DNA of 64,000 nt from Antrihabitans stalactiti (GCF_012932915.1 NZ_VCQU01000006.1:248001-312000); one strand, 5' to 3'; positions 33,801 through 42,241 are shown, counted from the stretch's first letter. A program made the numbers and translations. Notes: generated by a model from the sequence alone, not told the origin.

Positions 33801-34759
33801 GCTTCGGCGAGCTCGTCGAGCCGCATCGGCCCGAGCAGGTAGCTGCGGTGTTTGAGTGCGCTTTCGAGCGCGGGGTAGTCGAGGCAGCGGGCATAGAAAT
33901 CGGCCCGGATTCCGATGACGACGGGCAACTGTTCCAAGACCGCGAGGAATTCACCCCGAGCGTGCTCTTCGGTGCAGATCGTGAACAGTTCTTCGAATTG
34001 GTCGACGATCAGCAGCAACTGCCTGCTGCCCGACCAGTCCCGCACGGCTGCGACGAGACCATCGACGCCGTCGATTTCGTCGTTTGCGCGGCCGATCGCG
34101 CTGCGGACGGAGCCGAGCGGGTCGGCTCCTGGTGTGAGGGTCGCGATCGCCCACTCGTCCGCCGGGACGCCGACCGCGGGAATCAGGCCGGCATCGAGCA
34201 ACGAGGATTTTCCCGCCCCGGACGCGCCGACCAGGGCAATGATTCCGCCTTCTCCGCCCGGCGCAATCGCCGTCCTGACCAAGTCGGCGAACTCGGCCGT
34301 CGGCCTACCACGGCCGAAGAACAGCACCGCGTTGTCGCGTCGGTAGGACGCCAGACCGAGGTAGGGGCAGTCGGCTTCGGCGATGTCCTGGGCTGGGTTC
34401 CACGAGTCGGACGCGGTCCAGAGTCGCTTCCATTCCTGCAGGTCGAGCAGCGCGGGGTCGTACTGGTTTCCGCTTCGCCGGGTCTGGTCTATCAGGGTGA
34501 GGAGAACGGGGCGCAATGTCTCGAAGCGAGCAGGGACGTTTCGGCCGGCTTTCCAATCACTGATTCGTTGGGCGGATGCCGCAGGGACTTTCGTCTGCGT
34601 CGCGCGCATGCGTTCCTCGGCGGCAGCGGCAACACGGCGCAGGACGGGGTTTCCCGCCGCCTCGTACAGAGCGGCGAACCGCTCCGCGAACACCCGCCGC
34701 GGCGATCCGCTCCGAGTGCCCTGCTCCCATGTCCGGTTACTGCCGCTCGACAACTGCAC
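30848..34759 (-). CDS. nSTAND-type ATPase with transmembrane segment and about fourteen WD40 repeats
   Basis: Predicted 1303-residue protein. Residues 20-90 form a helical, HTH-like N-terminal region (SAQRISDWKAGRNVPARF), also found in other actinobacterial proteins of this build. An nSTAND NTPase domain follows, with Walker A GASGAGKSS near 178-186 and Walker B LLLIVDQFEELFT near 248-260. A hydrophobic span at about 562-581 (GLSALGVIVLVLALVAYS) would anchor it in the membrane. Residues 645-1300 hold about fourteen WD40 repeats (FSPDGKVLASAS...VRLWDVSDP type), enough for two seven-bladed propellers. STAND proteins act as signal-triggered scaffolds; the signal here is unknown. GTG 34759 is preferred because GGGGG lies just upstream and the protein then begins like its relatives; an in-frame ATG at 34897 would add 46 residues. 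It interrupts the sterol genes and has no KstR site of its own. Confidence 0.88.
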   Translation of the reverse strand: MQLSSGSNRTWEQGTRSGSPRRVFAERFAALYEAAGNPVLRRVAAAAEERMRATQTKVPAASAQRISDWKAGRNVPARFETLRPVLLTLIDQTRRSGNQYDPALLDLQEWKRLWTASDSWNPAQDIAEADCPYLGLASYRRDNAVLFFGRGRPTAEFADLVRTAIAPGGEGGIIALVGASGAGKSSLLDAGLIPAVGVPADEWAIATLTPGADPLGSVRSAIGRANDEIDGVDGLVAAVRDWSGSRQLLLIVDQFEELFTICTEEHARGEFLAVLEQLPVVIGIRADFYARCLDYPALESALKHRSYLLGPMRLDELAEAITGPAEAAGAKLEAGLADLVITELCGIGGHENRNSYDPGALPLVSHVLEATWQRREGGRLTVAGYRQAGGVVGSVAATAERAWSELAGAQQAAAKELLLALVTVGQDARDTRRRVPRGELLRRTVDTVAAEAALETLSVARLVTLDAESVYLTHEIVLDAWPRLRGWINEDRAGSLVRQRLEADASDWHATGRDPSALYRGTRLVSALDHSAAVATNPTTTAFIAASQALHRRAQRRSTATKVGLSALGVIVLVLALVAYSQTQTATRQRDDAVFASVLAESDRLQESNPSLSAQLSLVAHGLRPDDGSVRSRLLASQAAPLATPMVGHTGAVYTVAYRPDGKVLASASNDRTVRLWDVADPTNPHPIGEPLTGHTNFLTSVAFSPDGKVLASASGDHTVRLWDVSDPTNPRPLGQPLEQGQGTVYVVVFSPDGKTLAAPNDDHSTSLWDVSNPERPTLRGQPLRAQNGPVRTVAFSADGRTLATGSDDTTVQLWNVTDPSAAVPWGPALGGFSRAAHSVAFSPDNRHLAAASDDATAQLWDIADPARPTVLGRPLAVHSGPLWTVAFSPDGTTLATGSWDGSARLWNLSNPAQPRPLGQPITGSTGGVITVAFSPDGHTLAAGSQEGVVRLWSLPSAILHADTDTLGVPSFSRDGSRMATGTAAGVIQLWDTSDPRSPTLLGKVATGRPINLVVISPDGKTVAAEGGAEPFARLFDVADPAGMREIAAIALDIRYTYQLVFSPDSQLLATGHDDHSIEIWDVRDRAKPVLRGSSAHVSTAFITDVAFSPDGRLLATSDEDKSVKLWDVSDPAGPRQLGHTLEGHSKRATAVTFSPDQQTLASTSDDQTIRLWDISDPSKPSAIGYPMIGHMSTVRSLTIDRSGDVLASGGDDGTVRLWDISDRSRPKPIGQSITAQTGSRQDVEFDPAGGFLASIGAQGALRLWDLDEQRVIDRICTVTKGQWTVQLWDEHLGQLPYDPPCE

Positions 34760-34922
34760 ATCCCCCTGTTTCGCCCGGAGAATGACTCTAGTCGAACCCG
34801 CGGAATTGCCCGTTTGTCCGGTCAGGACAACCGGTGCGGTGGATCTACCTGCGCTTTTGCGGGGAATGGGCGACGGTGCGGTTGAAGACTCCGACAACGC
34901 GGAGCAGAGTTCCGTGCCAGGG

Positions 34923-34968
34923 GATGGTGGGTTGCATCGTCTGAGGGGAACGACTGCAACCCACCATC
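34923..34968 (-). terminator. Hairpin downstream of echA19
   Basis: Perfect 14-bp arms (GATGGTGGGTTGCA and its complement) enclose an 18-base loop between the echA19 stop and the WD40 gene, both on the minus strand. There is no U-run, so it may be a weak terminator or an mRNA 3'-end structure. Confidence 0.5.
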
Positions 34969-34981
34969 AGCAGGGGCAAAT

Positions 34982-35779
34982 TCACTCGCCGACGAACGTT
35001 GGCTGCCGCTTTGCGGCGAACGCGCGCGGACCTTCCTTTGCGTCCGCGGACTTGAACACTTCGACGCCGAGTCGCGCATCGATCTGGAACGCGTCGTTCT
35101 CGGGCATTCCTTCGGTCTCTCGAATCGTGCGCAGGATCGCCTGCACCGCTAGCGGACCGTTGGCGGCGATCAGCTCAGCGAGCTCGAGCGCCTTGGTCAG
35201 CGCCTCGCCATCCGGTACGACGTGGCCGATCAGCCCGATCTCCTTGGCTTCGGCGGCCTTGATGTGGCGACCGGTGAGCAGGATGTCGGCGGCGATCGTA
35301 TAGGGAATCTGCCGCACCAGTCGGACCGCTGAACCGCCGAGGGGGAACAGTCCCCACCGTGCTTCGGACACTCCGAACTTCGCGCTTTCGCCTGCGACGC
35401 GGATGTCGGTGCCTTGCAGGATCTCGGTGCCGCCTGCAATCGCTGGACCCTCGACCGCCGCGATCAACGGCTTGGTCAGCCGCCGTCCTTTGAGGAGCGC
35501 GTCGATTCGCGACATGTCCCACTTGCTGCTCGAGAACGAGTCGCCGGGGTGTGTCGACGTCATCGCCTTGAGGTCCGCACCTGCGCAGAACGCGCCGCCT
35601 GCGCCAGTGAGGATGGCGACCCGGATCTCCGGATCGGAGTCGACGCGGTCCCACGCGTCGCGCATGATCGCCATCATCTCGCCCGACAGGGCGTTACGAG
35701 CCTGTGGTCGATTCATCGTCACGATCAAAACGTGGCCGCGTTGCTCGACGAGGCAATGTGGAATGCCCGATTCGTCCAT
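34982..35779 (-). CDS. echA19: Enoyl-CoA hydratase EchA19 (sterol side chain)
   Basis: Predicted 265-residue crotonase-fold enzyme. It hydrates the side-chain enoyl-CoA of cholesterol intermediates. The oxyanion-hole block [14 protein letters not shown] lies near residues 60-73 and the second [15 protein letters not shown] near 110-125. The middle of the protein ([35 protein letters not shown]) reads almost identically to M. tuberculosis EchA19 (Rv3516). It is divergent from fadD19, the same arrangement as in M. tuberculosis, with a KstR operator between. ATG 35779 gives the family length. Confidence 0.92.
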   Translation of the reverse strand: MDESGIPHCLVEQRGHVLIVTMNRPQARNALSGEMMAIMRDAWDRVDSDPEIRVAILTGAGGAFCAGADLKAMTSTHPGDSFSSSKWDMSRIDALLKGRRLTKPLIAAVEGPAIAGGTEILQGTDIRVAGESAKFGVSEARWGLFPLGGSAVRLVRQIPYTIAADILLTGRHIKAAEAKEIGLIGHVVPDGEALTKALELAELIAANGPLAVQAILRTIRETEGMPENDAFQIDARLGVEVFKSADAKEGPRAFAAKRQPTFVGE

Positions 35780-35811
35780 CTCGATCCCATCCGGTAGGTC
35801 TTGCCTAAAAC

Positions 35812-35825
35812 GGTAACACGTTCTA
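35812..35825. promoter_or_regulatory. KstR-type operator between echA19 and fadD19
   Basis: GGTAACACGTTCTA keeps the complete right half and AAC-GTT core of the motif; the left end is degenerate. It ends 10 bp before the fadD19 GTG and lies 33 bp from the echA19 ATG. Confidence 0.82.
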
Positions 35826-35835
35826 ATTTTGTGGC

Positions 35836-37485
35836 GTGGCCTATAACATCGCCGACTTGGTCGAGCACGCGGTCGACCTCATGCCGGAACGCATCGCACT
35901 GCTGGACGACAGCCGAGAGGAGACGTATGCCCAGATGGAGGAGCGCGCCAATCGGCTCGCGCATTACCTTCACGACCAAGGCGTCCGAGAGGGCGACAAG
36001 GTAGGCATCTACTCCCGCAACACGATCGAAGCCGTCGAGTCGATGGTCGCGATCTTCAAGTTGCGCGCGGTGATGGTCAACGTGAATTACCGCTACATCG
36101 AGAACGAGTTGCGGTACATCTTCGACAACTCCGACATGGTCGCCTTGGTGCACGAGCGGCGCTACTCGGACAAGGTCCGCGCCGTAGCCGCGCAGTCCGA
36201 GAAGCTGAAGACGCTCATCGTCGTCGAAGACGGCACGGACCTCGACTACTCGGGCGTCGAATACGAGGCCGCCCTCGCGCAATCGTCGCCAGAACGCGAC
36301 TTCCCGGAGCGCAGCGGCGACGATCTGTACATCCTGTACACCGGCGGCACCACCGGCAGCCCCAAGGGCGTGATGTGGCGCCAGGAAGACGTCTGGCGAG
36401 TGCTCGGCGGCGGCATCAACTTCATGACCGGCGAGTACGTGAAAGACGAGTGGGAACTCGCCAACGCCGGCGCGGCGTCAGGTCCGATGACGCGGTTTCC
36501 GATTCCGCCGATGATTCACGGTGGCTCGCAGTGGGCGACCCTGCAGAGCCTCTTCGGTGGCGGCAGGACCGTGATGTATCCCGAGTTCAGCGGACACGGC
36601 GTGTGGCAGCTGATCGAAAAGCTGGGGATCAACCTCATGTTCATCACAGGCGACGCGATGGCTCGCCCGATGATGGATGCGCTGGTCGAAGGCAATCCGG
36701 AAACCGGCAAACCCTACGATCCGTCGACGCTGTGGGTGATCGCGAGTAGCGCCGCGCTGTTCTCGCCGAGTCTCAAAGACAAGTTCTGCGAACTGCTGCC
36801 GAACCGCATGATCAGTGACTCGATCGGTTCGTCGGAGACGGGCTTCGGCGGGCTGAGCCTGGTCACGAAGGGGGCCGAGCACGCAGGCGGACCGCGGGTG
36901 AAGATCGACGCGTCGACCTCCGTTATCGACGAAAACGGCAAGCCCGTCGAACCCGGCTCGGGACAGATCGGGCTCATTGCCCGCAAGGGGCACATCCCGA
37001 TCGGGTACTACAAAGACGAGGCCAAGTCGAAGGCGACCTTCGTCGAATACGACGGCGTCCGCTACTCGATCCCGGGCGACTACGCGCGGGTCGAAGCAGA
37101 CGGAACGGTCACGATGCTCGGACGCGGGTCGATGTCGATCAACTCGGGCGGCGAGAAGGTGTTCCCAGAAGAGGTCGAGGGTGCGCTCAAATCGCATCCG
37201 GACGTGTTCGACGCCCTCGTCGTCGGCGTTCCCGACGAGCGGTTCGGCCAGCGGGTCGCTGCCGTCGTCCAACTGCGCGAGGGAGCATCGCCGAGTCTGC
37301 GCGAGCTGTCGGATGCGTGTCGCCTGGAGATCGCCTCGTACAAAGTCCCGCGCAGCGTCTGGTTCGTCGACGAGATCAAACGATCTCCGGCAGGCAAGCC
37401 CGACTATCGGTGGGCGAAGACACAGACCGAATCGCGGACCGCCGACGACGACCTGAAGGTCGCCGAGACAAGCAAGTCCAGCTGA
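35836..37485 (+). CDS. fadD19: Steroid acyl-CoA synthetase FadD19
   Basis: Predicted 549-residue ligase, one residue from the usual 548. FadD19 activates C26-oic sterol side chains, including C24-branched ones, to CoA thioesters. The P-loop reads [12 protein letters not shown], with GG in place of the common SG, as in M. tuberculosis FadD19. Other shared blocks are [54 protein letters not shown] and the C-terminal [13 protein letters not shown], where the catalytic Lys is in GKPDYRW. The start GTG 35836 gives a protein that aligns from [13 protein letters not shown]. The stop overlaps the next gene's start (TGATG), so the two are probably translated together. Confidence 0.94.
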   Translation: MAYNIADLVEHAVDLMPERIALLDDSREETYAQMEERANRLAHYLHDQGVREGDKVGIYSRNTIEAVESMVAIFKLRAVMVNVNYRYIENELRYIFDNSDMVALVHERRYSDKVRAVAAQSEKLKTLIVVEDGTDLDYSGVEYEAALAQSSPERDFPERSGDDLYILYTGGTTGSPKGVMWRQEDVWRVLGGGINFMTGEYVKDEWELANAGAASGPMTRFPIPPMIHGGSQWATLQSLFGGGRTVMYPEFSGHGVWQLIEKLGINLMFITGDAMARPMMDALVEGNPETGKPYDPSTLWVIASSAALFSPSLKDKFCELLPNRMISDSIGSSETGFGGLSLVTKGAEHAGGPRVKIDASTSVIDENGKPVEPGSGQIGLIARKGHIPIGYYKDEAKSKATFVEYDGVRYSIPGDYARVEADGTVTMLGRGSMSINSGGEKVFPEEVEGALKSHPDVFDALVVGVPDERFGQRVAAVVQLREGASPSLRELSDACRLEIASYKVPRSVWFVDEIKRSPAGKPDYRWAKTQTESRTADDDLKVAETSKSS

Positions 37486-38600
37486 TGCGCACCGACATTT
37501 GCGAGCGGTTCGGCATCGAGTACCCGATCTTCGGCTTCACGCCGTCCGAGCACGTCGCGGCTGCAATAACGCGAGCAGGCGGGATGGGTGTGCTCGGGTG
37601 CGTGCGCTTCAACGAAGCGGACGAACTCGAAGAAGTGCTCAACTGGATGGACGAGAACACCGACGGCAAGCCGTACGGCGTCGACATCGTGATGCCGGCG
37701 AAGATCCCGACCGAGGGCACCACGATGGACCTCGATGCCTTGATTCCGGCTGAGCACCGCGCCTTCGTGGACCGCACGCTCAACGATCTCGGTGTGCCGC
37801 CGCTCGCGACCGGCCACGCGCACGCCGTCGGCGTGCTGGGCTGGTTGCATTCGGTCGCGCGGTCACATGTGGACGTGGCGCTCAAGCATCCGATCAAGTT
37901 GATCGCGAATGCACTCGGCTCGCCGCCGAAAGACATCATCGACCAGTCGCACGAGCACGGCGTCCCGGTTGCTGCGCTGGCAGGTGCGGTGTCGCACGCG
38001 CGTCATCACGTCGAGAACGGCGTCGACATCGTCATCGCCCAGGGCTACGAAGCCGGTGGGCACACGGGGGAAATTGCCTCGATGGTGTTGGTCCCCGAGA
38101 TCGTCGATGCGGTCGGTGACGACACCGTCGTGCTCGCCGCCGGCGGTATCGGCAGCGGACGCCAGATCGCCGCGGCACTGGCGCTGGGCGCGCAAGGCGT
38201 CTGGATGGGGTCCTACTGGCTGACCTGCTCGGAGTACAAACTCGGCAGTGCGGCAGGCGGACTCTCGGCAACGCAGCGGGCACTGCTCGCGGCCACGTCG
38301 TCGGATACGGTCCGTACGCGGATCTTCTCCGGCAAGCCGGCTCGCCTGCTCAAGACGAAGTGGACCGAGGCATGGTCGAAACCCGATGCGCCGTCACCAC
38401 TTCCGATGCCGCTGCAGAACATCCTGGTCGGTGAGGCACATGCACGGATCGCCGCGTCGGCCGATCCCGAGGTCGTCGCTATGCCGGTCGGCCAGATTGT
38501 GGGTCGGATGAACGAGATTCGTTCGGTCGCCGATGTGATGACCGGTTTGATTGCCGAATTCGATGCGGCTGCAACACGAATCACCAAGGCCGCCAACTAA
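37485..38600 (+). CDS. Nitronate monooxygenase / 2-nitropropane dioxygenase-like flavoprotein
   Basis: Predicted 371-residue FMN-binding TIM barrel of the NMO group. The flavin phosphate region AQGYEAGGHTGE lies near residue 187 and LAAGGIGSGRQIAAALALGAQGVWMGS near 220-246 is the C-terminal phosphate loop. Many family members annotated as nitronate monooxygenases may be enoyl reductases or other flavoenzymes; in a sterol regulon the reaction is unproved. ATG 37485 overlaps the fadD19 TGA, and the larger open frame starting at 37317 lies within fadD19. A long hairpin follows immediately. Confidence 0.85.
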   Translation: MRTDICERFGIEYPIFGFTPSEHVAAAITRAGGMGVLGCVRFNEADELEEVLNWMDENTDGKPYGVDIVMPAKIPTEGTTMDLDALIPAEHRAFVDRTLNDLGVPPLATGHAHAVGVLGWLHSVARSHVDVALKHPIKLIANALGSPPKDIIDQSHEHGVPVAALAGAVSHARHHVENGVDIVIAQGYEAGGHTGEIASMVLVPEIVDAVGDDTVVLAAGGIGSGRQIAAALALGAQGVWMGSYWLTCSEYKLGSAAGGLSATQRALLAATSSDTVRTRIFSGKPARLLKTKWTEAWSKPDAPSPLPMPLQNILVGEAHARIAASADPEVVAMPVGQIVGRMNEIRSVADVMTGLIAEFDAAATRITKAAN

Positions 38601-38602
38601 CC

Positions 38603-38648
38603 CTTGTGAGTCTTTTAGGAGTCTATGGACTCCTAAAAGACTCACAAG
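38603..38648. terminator. Bidirectional terminator hairpin between the NMO-like gene and fadE27
   Basis: Perfect 21-bp inverted repeat (38603-38623 and 38628-38648) with a 4-base loop, placed between convergent stops. Its stem carries GTGAGTCTTTTAGGAGTC, differing at one base from the hairpin at 21647-21692. Confidence 0.85.
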
Positions 38649-38651
38649 CAG

Positions 38652-39770
38652 TTAGGCGGGGGTTGCTGCTAGAACGGCACCGAGGCGGCGAAGTTGTTCG
38701 GTCGCCGAGCCGCCGGCGAACTCGTTGTGCTTGGCCGCGAGGAAGTAGCGGTGGACCGGGTGATCGGTATCCAGGCCGACGCCGCCATGCACGTGAATGA
38801 CGCTGTGTGCCACCCGATGCCCGGCATCGGCGGCCCAGAATTTTGCGGTCCGGACCTCGGCCTCGCTGGGGAGATCCTCGTGCAGGCGCCACGCCGCCTG
38901 AGTCAGTGCGAGCCGGACTCCCTTGACGTCTATGTACGCGTCGGCGAGGCGTTGTGCCACGGCCTGGAAACTGCCGATGGGACGGTCGAATTGGGTTCGT
39001 TCTCTCGCATAGTCGCTGACCATCTCCAGCGCGCGTTCCAGGGTGCCGAGTTGCAGCGCAGTCGAGCCGACGGCGGACCTGGTCAGCAGGCGGTCGAGGA
39101 TGCGCGGACCCGCTTCGACGGTCCCGACGACGCTGGAGTCGTCGAGCGCAACTTGGGCGAATTCGACGATCGCCTCCGACCCCAGGTCGACGACGAGCTG
39201 AGGTGTGACGGTCACGCCGGGCGCGTTCGGGTCGACGAGGAACACGGCCACACCGTCGGGCGTCGCTGCGGGAACGAGAATTCGAACGGCCCGAGTGGCT
39301 ACCGGGACGGTCACCTTGGCTCCGGTCAGCAACCATCCGCCCGTCGTGGGCTCGGCGCGAGTGATCGGTTGCGACGGTTCGTAGTTGACGTCTTCGGCGA
39401 GGGCGACCGTGAGGATGACGTCGCCCGTGCCGGCGCGCTGCGCCCACTCTTGCTGTGCTGGATCGCCGAACTCGGCCAAGGTGTCCGCTGCCAACGCGAT
39501 CGACGGCAAGTACGGCACGGCGCCGAGTGTACGACCGAGTTCCCGCAGGACTGCGGTGTGTTCGAGGATGCCGAAACCGCCACCGCCGACGGACTCGGGC
39601 AGGGTCGCTGCCAGGACGCCGGCGGTCGCAAGCGCCTGCCACAGGGTGTCGTCGAAACGGTCGGCGGATTTGTCGAGCTCGCGCTGCCGTTCGGGCGTCA
39701 CGAGCTTTTCGGCGATGCCGCGGGTCAGCGCCGCGAGGTCGCTCTGCGCTTCGGTTGGAGTGAAGTCCAT
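38652..39770 (-). CDS. fadE27: Acyl-CoA dehydrogenase FadE27 (ChsE5), partner of FadE26
   Basis: Predicted 372-residue acyl-CoA dehydrogenase-fold subunit. It matches M. tuberculosis FadE27 in blocks such as YARERTQFDRPIGSFQAV, QRLADAYIDVKGVRL, AGHRVAHSVIHVHGGVG and DTDHPVHRYFLAAK. FadE26 and FadE27 form an alpha2beta2 enzyme (ChsE4-ChsE5) that dehydrogenates the C27-type side-chain CoA ester; one FAD site is shared by each heterodimer. The gene lies 12 bp after fadE26 with AAGGGAA before the ATG at 39770. It ends at the bidirectional hairpin. Confidence 0.93.
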   Translation of the reverse strand: MDFTPTEAQSDLAALTRGIAEKLVTPERQRELDKSADRFDDTLWQALATAGVLAATLPESVGGGGFGILEHTAVLRELGRTLGAVPYLPSIALAADTLAEFGDPAQQEWAQRAGTGDVILTVALAEDVNYEPSQPITRAEPTTGGWLLTGAKVTVPVATRAVRILVPAATPDGVAVFLVDPNAPGVTVTPQLVVDLGSEAIVEFAQVALDDSSVVGTVEAGPRILDRLLTRSAVGSTALQLGTLERALEMVSDYARERTQFDRPIGSFQAVAQRLADAYIDVKGVRLALTQAAWRLHEDLPSEAEVRTAKFWAADAGHRVAHSVIHVHGGVGLDTDHPVHRYFLAAKHNEFAGGSATEQLRRLGAVLAATPA

Positions 39771-39782
39771 GCGTGTGTTCCC

Positions 39783-40964
39783 TTATCGCTTCGCTGGTGG
39801 CTGTTGCAGCGCGGTCATGGCGATGATGTCGCGCTGGACCTCGTTGGTGCCGCCGCCGAACGTGAGAATCAGCGACGAGCGATGCAGCCGTTCGATTCGG
39901 CCGCGCAGCGCATTTCCGGTCGAGTCCTGCCGGAGATACGCGGCCGGACCCAGGACCTCCATCATCAGCCGGTAGGCCTCGGTGGCGAGTTCGGTGCCGT
40001 AGACCTTGCAGGCGGAGGCATCCCACTTACTGGGTGCATGCGCAGCCGACCAGGAGATTTCCCAGTTCATCAGCTTCAAGTACTCGACCTTGGCGTGGAC
40101 GCGAGCGAGATTGATCTGCACCCATTCCCGGTCGATCACCCGCGAACCGTCGGCTGCCTTGGTGTTCTGCGCCCATTCGAGGACCTGACGCAGCGAGTTC
40201 TGTAGCGGCGCAGCAGAGGTGAGTGCGACGCGTTCGTGATTGAGCTGATTGGTCATCAGCGGCCAACCACCGTTGACCTCGCCGACGCGGGCGGTGTCGG
40301 GCACGCGAACGTCCTGGTAATAGGTCGCACTCGTATCGACGCCCGCCATCGTGTGCACAGGTGTCCACGAGAAGCCTTCGGCGGTCGTCGGCATGATGAA
40401 CATCGAAATGCCCTTGTGCTTCTTCGCCGTCGGGTCCGTACGGCAGGCGAGCCATACATAGTCCGCGTAGGCGATGAGGCTGGTCCACATCTTCTGGCCG
40501 TTGATGATCCAGTCGCTGCCGTCACGGACCGCGCTCGTGCGCAGACTGGCTAGATCGGTGCCCGCTCCAGGCTCGGAATAGCCGATCGAGAAATGCAATT
40601 CACCTGCCGAGATCTTCGGGAGGAAGAACTGCTTCTGCTCTTCGGATCCGTAATGCATGATCGTCGGCGCCACTGAATTGATCGTCAGAAATGGGACTGG
40701 CGCACCCGCGATCGCGGCCTCGTCGGTGAAGATCAACTGGTCGATCATCGACCGTTCCTGGCCGCCGTATTCCTTCGGCCAACCAAGGGTCAGCCAGCCG
40801 TCGTGTCCCATTTCGCGGACGATGTCGCGGTAGACCGTTCCGGACCCGACTTCGCCGGTTCGTGAGTCCAGCGCCTCTCGCCGTTCAGGTGTGATGAGTG
40901 CGGCGAAATACGCACGCAACTCCTCCCGCAGTGCTTGTTGCTGCGCTGTATAGCTGATTCGCAT
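39783..40964 (-). CDS. fadE26: Acyl-CoA dehydrogenase FadE26 (ChsE4)
   Basis: Predicted 393-residue alpha subunit of the ChsE4-ChsE5 sterol acyl-CoA dehydrogenase. It begins MRISYTAQQQALREELRAYFA, like M. tuberculosis FadE26, and contains GWPKEYGGQ, SIGYSEPGAGTDLASLRT (FAD and substrate loop), NGQKMWTSL, ATYYQDVRVP, NQLNHERVAL and the C-terminal ILTFGGGTNEVQRDIIA. The M at 40964 is chosen because it reproduces the family start exactly; an open frame continues to 41015 into the KstR operator. It heads a two-gene operon with fadE27 and is divergent from fdxD. Confidence 0.94.
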   Translation of the reverse strand: MRISYTAQQQALREELRAYFAALITPERREALDSRTGEVGSGTVYRDIVREMGHDGWLTLGWPKEYGGQERSMIDQLIFTDEAAIAGAPVPFLTINSVAPTIMHYGSEEQKQFFLPKISAGELHFSIGYSEPGAGTDLASLRTSAVRDGSDWIINGQKMWTSLIAYADYVWLACRTDPTAKKHKGISMFIMPTTAEGFSWTPVHTMAGVDTSATYYQDVRVPDTARVGEVNGGWPLMTNQLNHERVALTSAAPLQNSLRQVLEWAQNTKAADGSRVIDREWVQINLARVHAKVEYLKLMNWEISWSAAHAPSKWDASACKVYGTELATEAYRLMMEVLGPAAYLRQDSTGNALRGRIERLHRSSLILTFGGGTNEVQRDIIAMTALQQPPAKR

Positions 40965-41007
40965 GCGTGACCTCTCGTATGCCCTCTTCGCATCATCGCA
41001 CAAAAGT

Positions 41008-41021
41008 TGTAACACGTTCTA
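41008..41021. promoter_or_regulatory. KstR-type operator between fadE26 and fdxD
   Basis: TGTAACACGTTCTA matches the motif at all but two left-end positions. It lies 44 bp upstream of fadE26 and 50 bp upstream of the ferredoxin start, so it may control both directions. Confidence 0.85.
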
Positions 41022-41070
41022 GTCAAAGTTCGTACCGTTCCGGTGCGGTTTCGGGACTACAGTGGTGGCC

Positions 41071-41262
41071 ATGGAGATCGGAGTTCACTGGGATCAGTGC
41101 GAGGCCAACGGAATCTGTGTCGGAATTGCGCCGGACATCTTCGACTTGGACGACAACGATGATCTGATCGTTGCGGAGGGGCCGGTCCCCGCGCAGCTCG
41201 AGGGCGATGTGCGCGATGCGATCGCTCAGTGCCCGAAGGCGGCGTTGTTCGCCAAGGATTGA
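41071..41262 (+). CDS. fdxD: 3Fe-4S-type ferredoxin FdxD
   Basis: Predicted 63-residue ferredoxin. Cysteines fall at residue 10 (DQCEANGIC), six residues later (C16), and near residue 54 (QCPKAAL), which is the spacing of single-cluster 3Fe-4S ferredoxins serving actinobacterial P450s. The fourth position of a 4Fe-4S site is not a Cys (VGIAPDIF). It corresponds to M. tuberculosis FdxD (Rv3503c), next to fadE26 and the hsd4A-type gene. A role as electron donor to CYP125 is inference. Three starts are possible (GTG 41062, GTG 41065, ATG 41071); ATG 41071 puts the first Cys at the family position. Confidence 0.9.
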   Translation: MEIGVHWDQCEANGICVGIAPDIFDLDDNDDLIVAEGPVPAQLEGDVRDAIAQCPKAALFAKD

Positions 41263-41280
41263 GCCCTGTTGCCCGAAACC

Positions 41281-41294
41281 TAGAACACGTTCTA
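41281..41294. promoter_or_regulatory. KstR operator, perfect palindrome, upstream of hsd4A-type SDR
   Basis: TAGAACACGTTCTA, the full consensus, ends 10 bp before the GTG at 41305 and starts 18 bp after the fdxD stop. It gives the dehydrogenase gene its own repressible promoter. Confidence 0.92.
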
Positions 41295-41304
41295 TGGTCT
41301 TGCG

Positions 41305-42210
41305 GTGGGTGAAATCGATACGGGCATCGACGGCAAAGTCGCGATCGTCACGGGTGCAGGCGCTGGACTGGGTCGATCGGAAGCGGTCGCGCTCGCACGG
41401 TCGGGCGCATCGGTCGTCGTCAACGACCTGCAGCCCAGCGCGGCGGTCGACGAGACGCTCGACGTCATTCGTTCACTGGGCGCCCGCGCGGAGTTCGTCG
41501 GCGGCGACGTGGGGGAGCGCTCGACGGCAGACGCGCTGATGCAGACCGCGACCGAGCGGTTCGGCGGTGTCGACATCATCGTCAACAACGCTGGCGTGAC
41601 CCGTGATCGCATGTTGTTCAACATGTCCGACGAGGAATGGGATCTCGTAGTTCGCGTTCATTTGCGCGGCCATTTCCTGCTGTCGAGAAATGCGGCGGCC
41701 TACTGGCGGGCAAAGTCGAAGGACGTGGGCGGTCCGATCTACGGCCGACTGATCAACACGTCGTCCGAGGCCGGTCTGATGGGTCCGGAAGGTCAGGCCA
41801 ATTACGGGGCGGCGAAGGCGGGGATCACTGCGTTGACGCTGACGGCCGCGCGTGGACTGTCGCGCTACGGCGTTCGTGCGAACGCGATCTGTCCGCGGGC
41901 TCGGACGTCGATGACCGAGGGTGTGTTCGGCGCCGGACCTTCCGACGGGGTCGATCCGCTGTCGCCCGAGCATGTCGCTACGTTGGTCGGTTTCCTGGCA
42001 TCACCTGCGGCCGACTCGGTCAACGGGCAGGTGTTCGTCGTCTACGGACCGATGGTCGCGTTGATGGCGGCACCAGTCGTCGAGGAGCGTTTCGACGCGC
42101 TCGGCGAGCAGTGGGCACCCGACGATCTGGCGGTCCGGCTGGGGGAGTACTTCGCCGACCGTGACCCAGCGCGCACGTTCTCCGCGGCGCAGGCCTTGAA
42201 GCTCGAATGA
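41305..42210 (+). CDS. hsd4A: Hsd4A-type short-chain dehydrogenase (17-beta-hydroxysteroid / beta-hydroxyacyl-CoA dehydrogenase)
   Basis: Predicted 301-residue SDR with NAD-binding VTGAGAGLGRSEA near residue 16, NNAG near 94, and the catalytic NTSSEAG plus YGAAK at about 153-169. The extended C-terminus (VVEERFDALGEQWAPDDL) matches the Rv3502c/Hsd4A group. Members oxidise a side-chain beta-hydroxyacyl-CoA and, in some species, 17-beta-hydroxysteroids. The gene follows fdxD as in M. tuberculosis, but the mce4 genes that come next there are 13.5 kb away here. The symbol is by resemblance and context, so the exact substrate is uncertain. Confidence 0.82.
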   Translation: MGEIDTGIDGKVAIVTGAGAGLGRSEAVALARSGASVVVNDLQPSAAVDETLDVIRSLGARAEFVGGDVGERSTADALMQTATERFGGVDIIVNNAGVTRDRMLFNMSDEEWDLVVRVHLRGHFLLSRNAAAYWRAKSKDVGGPIYGRLINTSSEAGLMGPEGQANYGAAKAGITALTLTAARGLSRYGVRANAICPRARTSMTEGVFGAGPSDGVDPLSPEHVATLVGFLASPAADSVNGQVFVVYGPMVALMAAPVVEERFDALGEQWAPDDLAVRLGEYFADRDPARTFSAAQALKLE

Positions 42211-42241
42211 CACCGGCCTTCCGACTCTGAACTCCTGACTG

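Noticed and set aside
33095-34885. 596-codon plus-strand open frame
   Set aside because: It is antisense to the STAND ATPase region, with low-complexity shadow composition and no recognisable motif.
38694-40205. 503-codon plus-strand open frame
   Set aside because: It is antisense to fadE27 and fadE26, which have clear family matches.
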